In this document: positions 1 to 5,224 of the stretch, one piece after another
Position numbering within the stretch: the first letter of the stretch is position 1
How the letters are laid out: each line of letters starts with the position of its first letter
Origin: Methanobrevibacter sp.
Lineage (GTDB): Archaea > Methanobacteriota > Methanobacteria > Methanobacteriales > Methanobacteriaceae
Reading direction: 5' to 3'
Assembly (NCBI GenBank): GCA_017646885.1
Contig: JAGCLR010000200.1
Coordinates: forward strand, 1 to 5,657
DNA length: 5,657 bases
Notes under the pieces: model-generated
Database searches by the model: none
What the model saw: the letters and a program-made list of their open reading frames with translations, nothing else
What the model was told of the DNA's origin: nothing
Made by a program: the position numbers and the translations under genes

Positions 1-17
1 AGAGTATTTTGTTGAAT

Positions 18-69
18 AAAAAAAATAATTTTAAAAATGGATTAGTCTTTAAATAATTTAGACCAATCC
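18..69 (-). terminator. Intrinsic terminator of the GNAT gene (hairpin overlapping the stop codon, then T-tracts)
   Basis: On the minus strand, arms at 60-69 and 39-48 pair over ten base pairs (GGATTGGTCT with AGACTAATCC, one G-U wobble) around an 11-base loop. A T5 run (33-37) follows the stem after a single base, and a T8 run lies at 18-25. The stem includes the last codons and the TAA stop of the acetyltransferase gene. Archaeal transcription can stop at T-tracts alone, so either the runs or the hairpin may act. Confidence 0.7.
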
Positions 70-833
70 TCTATTTTTTCAAATCCTACACCATAATGCA
101 TATGCTCTGCAGACGGAATATAGAAGAATGAAAAGATTCTCTTGTTTTCATTTAAGAGATCTTCACAAAGGGAAGACAATGTTTCCTTGGAAAATCCTTT
201 TCCCCTATAAGCAGGAGCAGTAATTACACCACCAATAACAGCCAATTCAGGAAGCTCTGCATATGTTCCAGCATGACAAATGATGTCATTGCTTTCCTCA
301 TCACGCAAAACGAAATTACGGCCGAAATTCTCTTCTTTTCTTTGGGTGTATTGCTCATACAAGGAATCATAGCCGTATGGCTTTCCAATTCCCTCATCAT
401 CAGCAACTATTCTGACGATTTCGGCAAGTTCCTCCATAGGAGCGGAATATGCCTTTGGATTTGGAGGATATTTCAATTCCATAAGTTCACCGACAGTGCC
501 TGTTTCCTGTTCATATCCTGGAAGGAATGGCTTGAGCCTGTCAATGATTGGCTTGATTGCAAATAATACATGTGTGTCCTTTTCCTTAATGAAATCAGCT
601 ATTTCCTCTAAAAGAAGGTTTTCTTCTCTGCTGTATATTTGGATACCTCCAAAGTACTCACTGATTATTGCACAAATGGAACCCTCTTCACTATATTGAA
701 TCCAGACATCAAAATTCTCATCATCAAGTCCAAACTTCTTTAAGTCAATGAAAATATATAAGCATTTTCCATAATCTTCTCCAATATAGTCAAATACTGT
801 TTCAATATCTTCATCTTTGCATTGAATAATCAT
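42..833 (-). CDS. GNAT-family N-acetyltransferase, two-part (263 aa)
   Basis: This is a probable cytosolic acetyl-CoA-dependent acyltransferase whose substrate cannot be read from the sequence. The C-terminal half carries the GNAT acetyl-CoA signature: a strand VIGGVITAP (residues 199-207) followed by the pyrophosphate-binding loop YRGKGFS (209-215) and a helix. The closing motif HYGVGFEKIEDW (246-257) is the usual 'YxxxGF' end of the fold. The first 120 residues or so form a separate acidic domain with only weak similarity to anything I recognise; two-domain GNATs of about 260 residues are common in clostridia and Methanobacteriales. The ATG start is supported by a GGAG site eight bases upstream. 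The gene is separated from the phosphonate-type operon by 235 bases, has its own candidate promoter and terminator, and is probably functionally independent. Confidence is high for the family and low for the role. Confidence 0.85.
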   Translation of the reverse strand: MIIQCKDEDIETVFDYIGEDYGKCLYIFIDLKKFGLDDENFDVWIQYSEEGSICAIISEYFGGIQIYSREENLLLEEIADFIKEKDTHVLFAIKPIIDRLKPFLPGYEQETGTVGELMELKYPPNPKAYSAPMEELAEIVRIVADDEGIGKPYGYDSLYEQYTQRKEENFGRNFVLRDEESNDIICHAGTYAELPELAVIGGVITAPAYRGKGFSKETLSSLCEDLLNENKRIFSFFYIPSAEHMHYGVGFEKIEDWSKLFKD

Positions 834-841
834 TTTAAAAT

Positions 842-845
842 CTCC
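842..845 (-). promoter_or_regulatory. Ribosome-binding site of the GNAT gene (GGAG)
   Basis: GGAG stands eight bases before the ATG at 833. It supports that start and shows that the transcript has a leader. Confidence 0.6.
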
Positions 846-878
846 AATATATTATTTTTTTATTATATCTTAATCGGC

Positions 879-886
879 ATTTATAT
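879..886 (-). promoter_or_regulatory. Candidate archaeal TATA box for the GNAT gene
   Basis: The minus strand reads ATATAAAT here. An archaeal start about 25 bases downstream would fall near 855-858, giving a leader of roughly 22-25 bases that keeps the GGAG site. A second TATA-like stretch (861-868) would put the start almost on the ATG and lose the ribosome-binding site, so I prefer this one. The background is so AT-rich that chance matches are likely. Confidence 0.35.
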
Positions 887-894
887 CATCATGA

Positions 895-923
895 CAAAAT
901 CAAATATCGATTAAAAATTTGAT
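895..923 (-). terminator. Weak candidate terminator of the phosphonate-type operon
   Basis: On the minus strand, ATCAAAT (923-917) and ATTTGAT (905-899) form a seven-pair stem with an 11-base loop. The loop starts with a T-run, and the second arm runs into TTTT at 895-898. It is about 145 bases after the decarboxylase stop codon. It is AT-only and weak. I offer it because it is the only hairpin with adjoining T-runs before the GNAT promoter. Confidence 0.25.
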
Positions 924-1068
924 ATCATTTAATAAAATTATCAACCGATATAATTATAGTTTTTAATGTCATCTATTGAAATTATCAATCAATGATTTAA
1001 TATAATGTAATTATAATTTTGAATTAATGATTTTATATATTAATATGTAGATGATGTCCTATTTATCA

Positions 1069-2193
1069 TCAGTTTTCATTTAAGAATTTCATGAACTTTT
1101 CCTTATTTTCAATAGGTGTTGTAGTTGGCCTTCCTAAATCCGCTCTTGCACCAATGGAAGATTTTATTTCAATAAGTGAAAGTTCATTTAGATTTTTAGC
1201 CTTTTCCAGTTGATGGTCCAAATCATCAAAGTTATCAACAGAAACTGCATAGGAATATCCGCAAGATTTGGCAATAGAAACCAAATCAATGTCTTTTGCA
1301 ACGGTAGGCATTCCACCAACAGTTTCATGAGCGCCATTGTTTATGACAACATGAATGAAATTCTTAGGATTGGTTTCACCTACAAGAGCCATTGCTCCCA
1401 TATGCATCAGGATAGACCCATCACCATCAATGCACCAAATTGTCTTATCTGGTTTGTTAATAGCTATAGTCAATGCAATGGAAGAGGTATGTCCCATTGA
1501 ACCAACAGTTAAAAAGTCATATTTATGGCTTTGATTGTATTTTTCCCTAAGCTCAAACAGTTCTCTGCTTGCCTTACCTGTTGTTGAAATGATAGGGTCA
1601 TCTTCACTTATGCCAATGATGTGTTCAATGATCTCCTCTCTTTCCATGAGATTGTCATTTTCATATACCACCTTTTCATCATAGGTCAATGCACCTTTCT
1701 TAACTACAAAAGCAACATTTTTACCGGCTTTGAGAATATCATTAAAGGAATTTTCCATTACACTGACAATGGCATCACGGTCAGTGTCCTTATCAATAAC
1801 AAAATTATCAATATCCATCAAATCCAATAGCTTACAGGTTATTTCACCTTGATAGATGTGTTGAGGCTCATCATGAACACCTGGCTCACCTCTCCATCCT
1901 ATGACAAAAATGGTAGGAATTGCATATACTTTATCATTTAAGAGAGAAGCGACAGGATTTATAATGTTCCCTTCACCACTATTCTGCATATAAACAACAG
2001 GAATTTTACCTGTTGCCAAATGATAGCCTGCAGCTAAAGCTGTACAGTTTCCTTCATTTGCAGCTATAATATGATGCTTTTCATCAATCCCATAAGTATT
2101 CATCAAATAGTCACATAATGCCTTAAGCTGTGAATCTGGAACTCCAGTGAAAAAATCACAACCTAAAACACTTACAAAATCTTCAACATTCAT
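1069..2193 (-). CDS. aepY: Phosphonopyruvate decarboxylase (thiamine diphosphate-dependent)
   Basis: This enzyme converts 3-phosphonopyruvate to phosphonoacetaldehyde and CO2, the irreversible step that makes phosphonate synthesis from PEP favourable. I number from the ATG at 2193 (374 aa, normal for the family). The N-terminal pyrimidine-binding domain has FFTGVPDS (14-21), IAANEG with the presumed catalytic Glu at 47, and YMQNSGEGN (68-76). The family signature IGWRGEPGVHDEPQH is at 98-112. The C-terminal diphosphate-binding domain has SMGHTSS (232-238) and the metal/ThDP motif D-GDGS near 256-260, ending in NN at 285-286. The signature and the single-chain length distinguish it from the related two-subunit sulfopyruvate decarboxylase ComDE of coenzyme M synthesis. 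It is the last gene of the operon, behind a 58-base gap. An in-frame GTG at 2202 is possible, but that GTG is better read as part of the ribosome-binding site. Confidence 0.93.
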   Translation of the reverse strand: MNVEDFVSVLGCDFFTGVPDSQLKALCDYLMNTYGIDEKHHIIAANEGNCTALAAGYHLATGKIPVVYMQNSGEGNIINPVASLLNDKVYAIPTIFVIGWRGEPGVHDEPQHIYQGEITCKLLDLMDIDNFVIDKDTDRDAIVSVMENSFNDILKAGKNVAFVVKKGALTYDEKVVYENDNLMEREEIIEHIIGISEDDPIISTTGKASRELFELREKYNQSHKYDFLTVGSMGHTSSIALTIAINKPDKTIWCIDGDGSILMHMGAMALVGETNPKNFIHVVINNGAHETVGGMPTVAKDIDLVSIAKSCGYSYAVSVDNFDDLDHQLEKAKNLNELSLIEIKSSIGARADLGRPTTTPIENKEKFMKFLNEN

Positions 2194-2198
2194 AAATT

Positions 2199-2203
2199 TC
2201 ACT
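2199..2203 (-). promoter_or_regulatory. Ribosome-binding site deciding the decarboxylase start (AGTGA)
   Basis: AGTGA followed by AATTT and then ATG (2193) mirrors the GGTGA-AATT-TTG arrangement before the nucleotidyltransferase gene of the same operon. The GTG inside this motif (2202-2200) would otherwise be the longest start. It has no ribosome-binding site of its own and would add three residues. Confidence 0.5.
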
Positions 2204-2219
2204 TATTCGTTTATTGAGA

Positions 2220-2242
2220 ACTAAATTTCTATGTAAATCTAA
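2220..2242 (-). other. Small hairpin in the leader of the decarboxylase gene
   Basis: In the 58-base gap after the dehydrogenase stop, the minus-strand RNA can pair UAGAUUU (2241-2235) with AAAUUUA (2228-2222) around a six-base loop, with one G-U pair. It has no T-tract behind it, so it is not a terminator. It could be an mRNA processing or stability element, or chance in AT-rich sequence. Confidence 0.2.
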
Positions 2243-2251
2243 ACCAATTCC

Positions 2252-3433
2252 TTATTTGTTTAATTGTGGAGTTATTATCTTCTCAATCAAGAAATTGGCA
2301 GTTTCCTCAATATCTTCATATTTAACTTCTTTTGGAAGGTCTTCTCCAAATGCTTTCTTGACTTTCTCTATTAAGTCATCAGTATAATATAAGGTAGCAT
2401 CCTTTATGTCTTCAACACCATCAAGAGCTAAGGATTTCCTATTTACCATGTTCATTTCTTCAAAGCTGAAATCAGATTCATCAATCCATGCAGAAATGTT
2501 TCCATCTTTGTATCCAATTATGACCGGATATCCTCCTATATGGCCAAAAGCCCCTGGTGAAAATATCTTTTGATCTTGGCCTGTTCTTATTGCATCTATA
2601 ATAGCTGTAATGATTCTATAGTTACTTGAAGCATTCATCATGTTTCTTTTTTGATCAACAGGCATGCTTATGGAACATGCACTGAAAATCTCTTCATGAG
2701 GAATGTCCTTTTCCTCACCATTGTAATAAATTTTAAGAGGTAATTCAAGACCTTCAGTTTGACCTTCCTTACTTATGCAAACATCATGGAAATGAGCTGC
2801 TGCAAAACTGAAATCAACATTCCAATAGTCATCGACACCTAATATATCAGCAACTGCAAATTTCATCCTTGGAATCAAATGGTTTAAGTTTCCACTTCCA
2901 AAGTCAGGATATGCTTTTTGAGAACTCTTAAGCCATGGAATAACAGCATCGGAATAGGAGGTATTGATTACGATTGCATTGGTATCTACATTGTTGCAAG
3001 CTTCCATAATGTTTTTAGTGTATTTGATGGATAAAGGAGTCCAAATACCATATGCCCTAACATTAGCCCATGAAATGCTTCCATATTTAAGTCCGGAATA
3101 AGCTCTGCTGGAATTTACAATAAAGTCTGGTTTGAATTTATCTATTGCCCTTTCGATAGATGCTATATCATCCAAATCCACATTTCCTTCAATTTCTATA
3201 GGTGACTTATTGAGTTCACGAATAAGGCTTGCAACTCTGACAATGTTAACATCAGATTGCATCTTTTCAAAGTTTCTTCCTACAACAACGAGCTTGATTG
3301 ACGGATCGTTTTTGCTAACTAAAAAATCAAGTAAAAAAGTTCCAACACTTCCTAAACCTATAATCATTATTGTAATTTCATCATTATTTACATGCTCTTC
3401 AACAATTTTCAATCGTTCATCCAATGTTTTCAT
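2252..3433 (-). CDS. NAD(P)-dependent dehydrogenase of unknown substrate, remote LDH/MDH-like (393 aa)
   Basis: This is a probable cytosolic oxidoreductase. After a short helix, a Rossmann fold begins with a strand at 21-25 and the dinucleotide loop GLGSVG (26-31). The second strand ends in VVVGRN (49-54), where an Arg (53) replaces the acidic residue of NAD enzymes and hints at NADP(H). The order of later motifs resembles lactate/malate dehydrogenases: VINTSYSD (155-162) where they have an 'NP.D' turn; PRMKFAVADILGV (188-200), similar to 'ARFR..LA..LGV' with the substrate-binding Arg; AAAHFHD (211-217), where the catalytic His stretch would be; and GGYPVIIGYKDGNISAWID (300-318), similar to 'GVPVVLGKNG'. 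The Asp that pairs with the catalytic His is not in its usual place, three residues before Arg 189. These alignments are by eye. Its place between a nucleotidyltransferase and phosphonopyruvate decarboxylase suggests that it reduces a phosphonate intermediate. GGAGG lies seven bases before the ATG. Confidence 0.6.
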   Translation of the reverse strand: MKTLDERLKIVEEHVNNDEITIMIIGLGSVGTFLLDFLVSKNDPSIKLVVVGRNFEKMQSDVNIVRVASLIRELNKSPIEIEGNVDLDDIASIERAIDKFKPDFIVNSSRAYSGLKYGSISWANVRAYGIWTPLSIKYTKNIMEACNNVDTNAIVINTSYSDAVIPWLKSSQKAYPDFGSGNLNHLIPRMKFAVADILGVDDYWNVDFSFAAAHFHDVCISKEGQTEGLELPLKIYYNGEEKDIPHEEIFSACSISMPVDQKRNMMNASSNYRIITAIIDAIRTGQDQKIFSPGAFGHIGGYPVIIGYKDGNISAWIDESDFSFEEMNMVNRKSLALDGVEDIKDATLYYTDDLIEKVKKAFGEDLPKEVKYEDIEETANFLIEKIITPQLNK

Positions 3434-4205
3434 GATTAGTCCTCCAGTAATTATTAATAAATCTATAGTCTTCTCGCTTATTGCAGTTAACCCAATGCTT
3501 CAATCCAATAAGCTCAATATCATCTTCATTATCCAATAAATCAAAATATTTCTGAATGATTGCCAAATTGGTATCTTCAATTAAATTTTCTTTGAAATTA
3601 TCATTTGCAATCTTTAGTAATTCGATGTCCTTAAATTTCCAGGTTTGGCCTGAATTAAAAATGGCTTTAAATGATTCATCAATGCTCAACATTCCATGGT
3701 CACTGTTGAATAAATAATGAAACTCATTTTTACCATTTTGATACAATACAACAGCTTTGTTTGAGTATATAGGTTCGTAATTATAGGTTAAAACGTTTTT
3801 AGGTGAATTTACAACCTTTAAAAATGATTCATTGTCAATGTCTAAGTCACCTTCAACAAAAAGAATTTCATCAATATCTGAGAAATTCTCCAAAACTTCC
3901 TTAATTCCAAGATATAAGCTATAACCTGAACTCAAGTCATCATAATGATCATTGTAAACAAGTAAAATCTTCTGACTTAAACCTTCAGGAAGAACTGTGG
4001 AAATGTAATCTTCCAAGTCAGAATATTTGTATCCCCCAACAACAACTATCTTTTCATACTCTTCGAGTTTTGTTGTCATTTGATAAAGCAATGTGTTCTT
4101 GGGGTCATTTTCATAGTATATGCATTTTAAAATCTTTTCATCCTCTGGGATATCCTTGTTAAATCTGCTGGAAATACCAGCGACGGTTATGATTGCAAGT
4201 TTCAA
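3417..4205 (-). CDS. LicC/PntC-type nucleotidyltransferase, probable cytidylyltransferase (262 aa)
   Basis: This enzyme probably transfers a nucleoside monophosphate from an NTP to a phosphorylated or phosphonate small molecule. The N-terminal nucleotide-binding loop VAGISSRFN (8-16) is a variant of the usual 'AAGxxSRF'. It is followed by VVVGGYK (54-60), then YNDHYDDLSSGYSLYLG (84-100), which resembles the 'N..Y...NN..SL' segment of choline-phosphate and 2-aminoethylphosphonate cytidylyltransferases. FVEGDLDID (116-124) carries the expected metal-binding Asp. The C-terminal HWVNCNKREDY (237-247) corresponds to the usual 'W.EI.TPED' end. The length is typical of a stand-alone domain. The start is a TTG with GGTGA four bases upstream; the first internal Met (43) is past the nucleotide loop, so TTG must be used. 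The neighbouring decarboxylase makes a phosphonate the likely acceptor. CTP is inferred, not shown; a sugar-phosphate acceptor is the main alternative. Confidence 0.72.
   Translation of the reverse strand: MKLAIITVAGISSRFNKDIPEDEKILKCIYYENDPKNTLLYQMTTKLEEYEKIVVVGGYKYSDLEDYISTVLPEGLSQKILLVYNDHYDDLSSGYSLYLGIKEVLENFSDIDEILFVEGDLDIDNESFLKVVNSPKNVLTYNYEPIYSNKAVVLYQNGKNEFHYLFNSDHGMLSIDESFKAIFNSGQTWKFKDIELLKIANDNFKENLIEDTNLAIIQKYFDLLDNEDDIELIGLKHWVNCNKREDYRFINNYWRTNHENIG
3441..3445 (-). promoter_or_regulatory. Ribosome-binding site of the dehydrogenase gene, inside the upstream coding region
   Basis: GGAGG, seven bases before the ATG at 3433, is the strongest such site in the window. It lies within the last codons of the nucleotidyltransferase gene, whose TGA stop (3419-3417) falls 17 bases into the overlap. 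This points to coupled translation. Confidence 0.75.
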
Positions 4206-4209
4206 AATT

Positions 4210-4215
4210 TCACCT
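4210..4215 (-). promoter_or_regulatory. Ribosome-binding site (AGGTGA) supporting a TTG start
   Basis: AGGTGA is close to perfect for the archaeal 16S 3' end and lies four bases before TTG (4205). It overlaps the TAG stop of the epimerase gene, so termination and re-initiation occur within a dozen bases. Confidence 0.65.
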
Positions 4216-5212
4216 ATTTAACGTAGTTTTCAATGCACTCATCCAATCCTTTATCCAAATTCACGAGAGGTTTCCATTCAGTCCTTGTTCTAAGTTTTTC
4301 AGTGGATAGGATTCTTCTTTCTGGATCAGATTCACGGTATCCTTCAAATTTAATTACAGGATTTTCTATTCCCATCTTTTCAGCAATTAAGTTTGTCAAA
4401 TCAATTATGGATATTTCCTCATCAGTAGCTACATTATAAACTGAACCGTCTAAAGCAGAGTCTGTCCTGCATAATTCCAACACTGCTCCACAGCTATCAA
4501 TGTTATTTAAAAAGGTTCTGCGATTCTTTTTGGAGTTTTCAAGCAAGGTAACTTCACCATCATTCTTGAAGCTGTTTATAATATGAGGAATGATATGTTT
4601 AGGATACTTTTCATCCTTACTGTAAACATTTGCAAAGCGAATGGAACATCCTTTAATCTTGCCTTTATTAACTGCATCCTTCATGAAAAATTCAGTCAAT
4701 AATTTTCCAGTTGCATAGCTTGTTCTTTGGCTATGTTCTGCATTTGCCATAGTGATGTAATCAGATTCCTTAACTCCACCATGATCATTCCAGGAATTCA
4801 TTGAATAAACCTCAGATGTGGAACAGTTGATGTACTTTTGAGCACCTACATCAATAGCTTGCTTTAAGAAATCGTTCATTCCAACAACATTGGTTTGATA
4901 AGTTTCATAAACATTATAGAAATGTTCTGTGTGAACTACTGCTGCACAATTAATATATATGATTTCATCAAAGTCATCTTTCATGTCCAAAACCAATGAT
5001 TTGATTGCATCCATTTCCTCTTCATTGTTTAAATCATACTCAAAGAAATCAAAACGGCTATCATCCAAGTATTCCTCTACCGTTTCAATTGATGATGCAT
5101 AAAAGTTATCAAAACCTATAATCCTTGCATCATCCCCTTGACTTAAAATCTGGTGGACCAACTCATTACCTGTCATGCCGGTAACACCACTTATAACAAA
5201 CAAAACACTCAT
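4214..5212 (-). CDS. Extended SDR NAD-dependent nucleotide-sugar epimerase/dehydratase (332 aa)
   Basis: A cytosolic enzyme that probably acts on a nucleotide-activated sugar (4-epimerisation, dehydration or decarboxylation) through transient oxidation at C4. The NAD-binding loop GVTGMTG is at 9-15, and Asp 35 in GFDNF is the acidic residue that favours NAD. The catalytic set is present: STSEVY (131-136) and Y166-x-x-x-K170 in SYATGK. RRTF at 231-234 and ESDPERRILSTEKL (294-307) match the substrate-domain motifs of the family; 'R.SDP' is usual for enzymes acting on UDP-, GDP- or dTDP-sugars. The STSE form of the Ser/Thr motif is found in UDP-glucuronate decarboxylases and GDP-mannose dehydratases as well as in many uncharacterised epimerases, so the reaction cannot be fixed. 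The ATG is preceded by GAGGT, and the gap to the upstream gene is 12 bases. Its position links the module to surface glycan synthesis. Confidence 0.82.
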   Translation of the reverse strand: MSVLFVISGVTGMTGNELVHQILSQGDDARIIGFDNFYASSIETVEEYLDDSRFDFFEYDLNNEEEMDAIKSLVLDMKDDFDEIIYINCAAVVHTEHFYNVYETYQTNVVGMNDFLKQAIDVGAQKYINCSTSEVYSMNSWNDHGGVKESDYITMANAEHSQRTSYATGKLLTEFFMKDAVNKGKIKGCSIRFANVYSKDEKYPKHIIPHIINSFKNDGEVTLLENSKKNRRTFLNNIDSCGAVLELCRTDSALDGSVYNVATDEEISIIDLTNLIAEKMGIENPVIKFEGYRESDPERRILSTEKLRTRTEWKPLVNLDKGLDECIENYVK

Positions 5213-5218
5213 AATTTG

Positions 5219-5223
5219 ACCTC
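5219..5223 (-). promoter_or_regulatory. Ribosome-binding site of the epimerase gene (GAGGT)
   Basis: GAGGT stands six bases before the ATG at 5212, in the 12-base gap behind the phosphoesterase stop codon. Confidence 0.6.
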
Positions 5224-5224
5224 A

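Larger units (their letters stand above)
834..1068. other. AT-rich intergenic region between the operon end and the GNAT gene
   Basis: These 235 bases have no plausible coding sequence on either strand. They hold the 3' end of the operon transcript and the promoter of the acetyltransferase. Several short inverted repeats are visible: GATGAT/ATCATC at 1050-1055 and 1065-1070, overlapping the decarboxylase stop; ATTAAT at 1023-1028 and 1039-1044; and ATCAAAT/ATTTGAT at 899-905 and 917-923. A degenerate direct repeat lies at 935-968 and 979-1020. None is strong enough to name an RNA gene. Confidence 0.6.

Noticed and set aside
273..566. Open frame of 97 codons on the plus strand, with a hydrophobic stretch
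   Set aside because: It is antisense to the acetyltransferase, whose own motifs and start site are convincing. The hydrophobic look comes from the complement of acidic codons.
834..1068. Small RNA, tRNA, riboswitch or CRISPR repeat in the intergenic region
   Set aside because: No cloverleaf, no regularly spaced repeats and no GC-rich conserved helices are visible; only short AT-only inverted repeats that are expected by chance.
1069..2193. Fused sulfopyruvate decarboxylase (ComDE)
   Set aside because: The IGWRGEPGVHDEPQH signature, single-chain length and neighbours fit phosphonopyruvate decarboxylase. ComDE is normally two subunits and lacks this signature.
3132..3539. Open frame of 135 codons on the plus strand
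   Set aside because: It lies wholly antisense to the dehydrogenase start and nucleotidyltransferase end, has no ribosome-binding site, and its product is Ser/Ile-rich low-quality sequence typical of a shadow frame.
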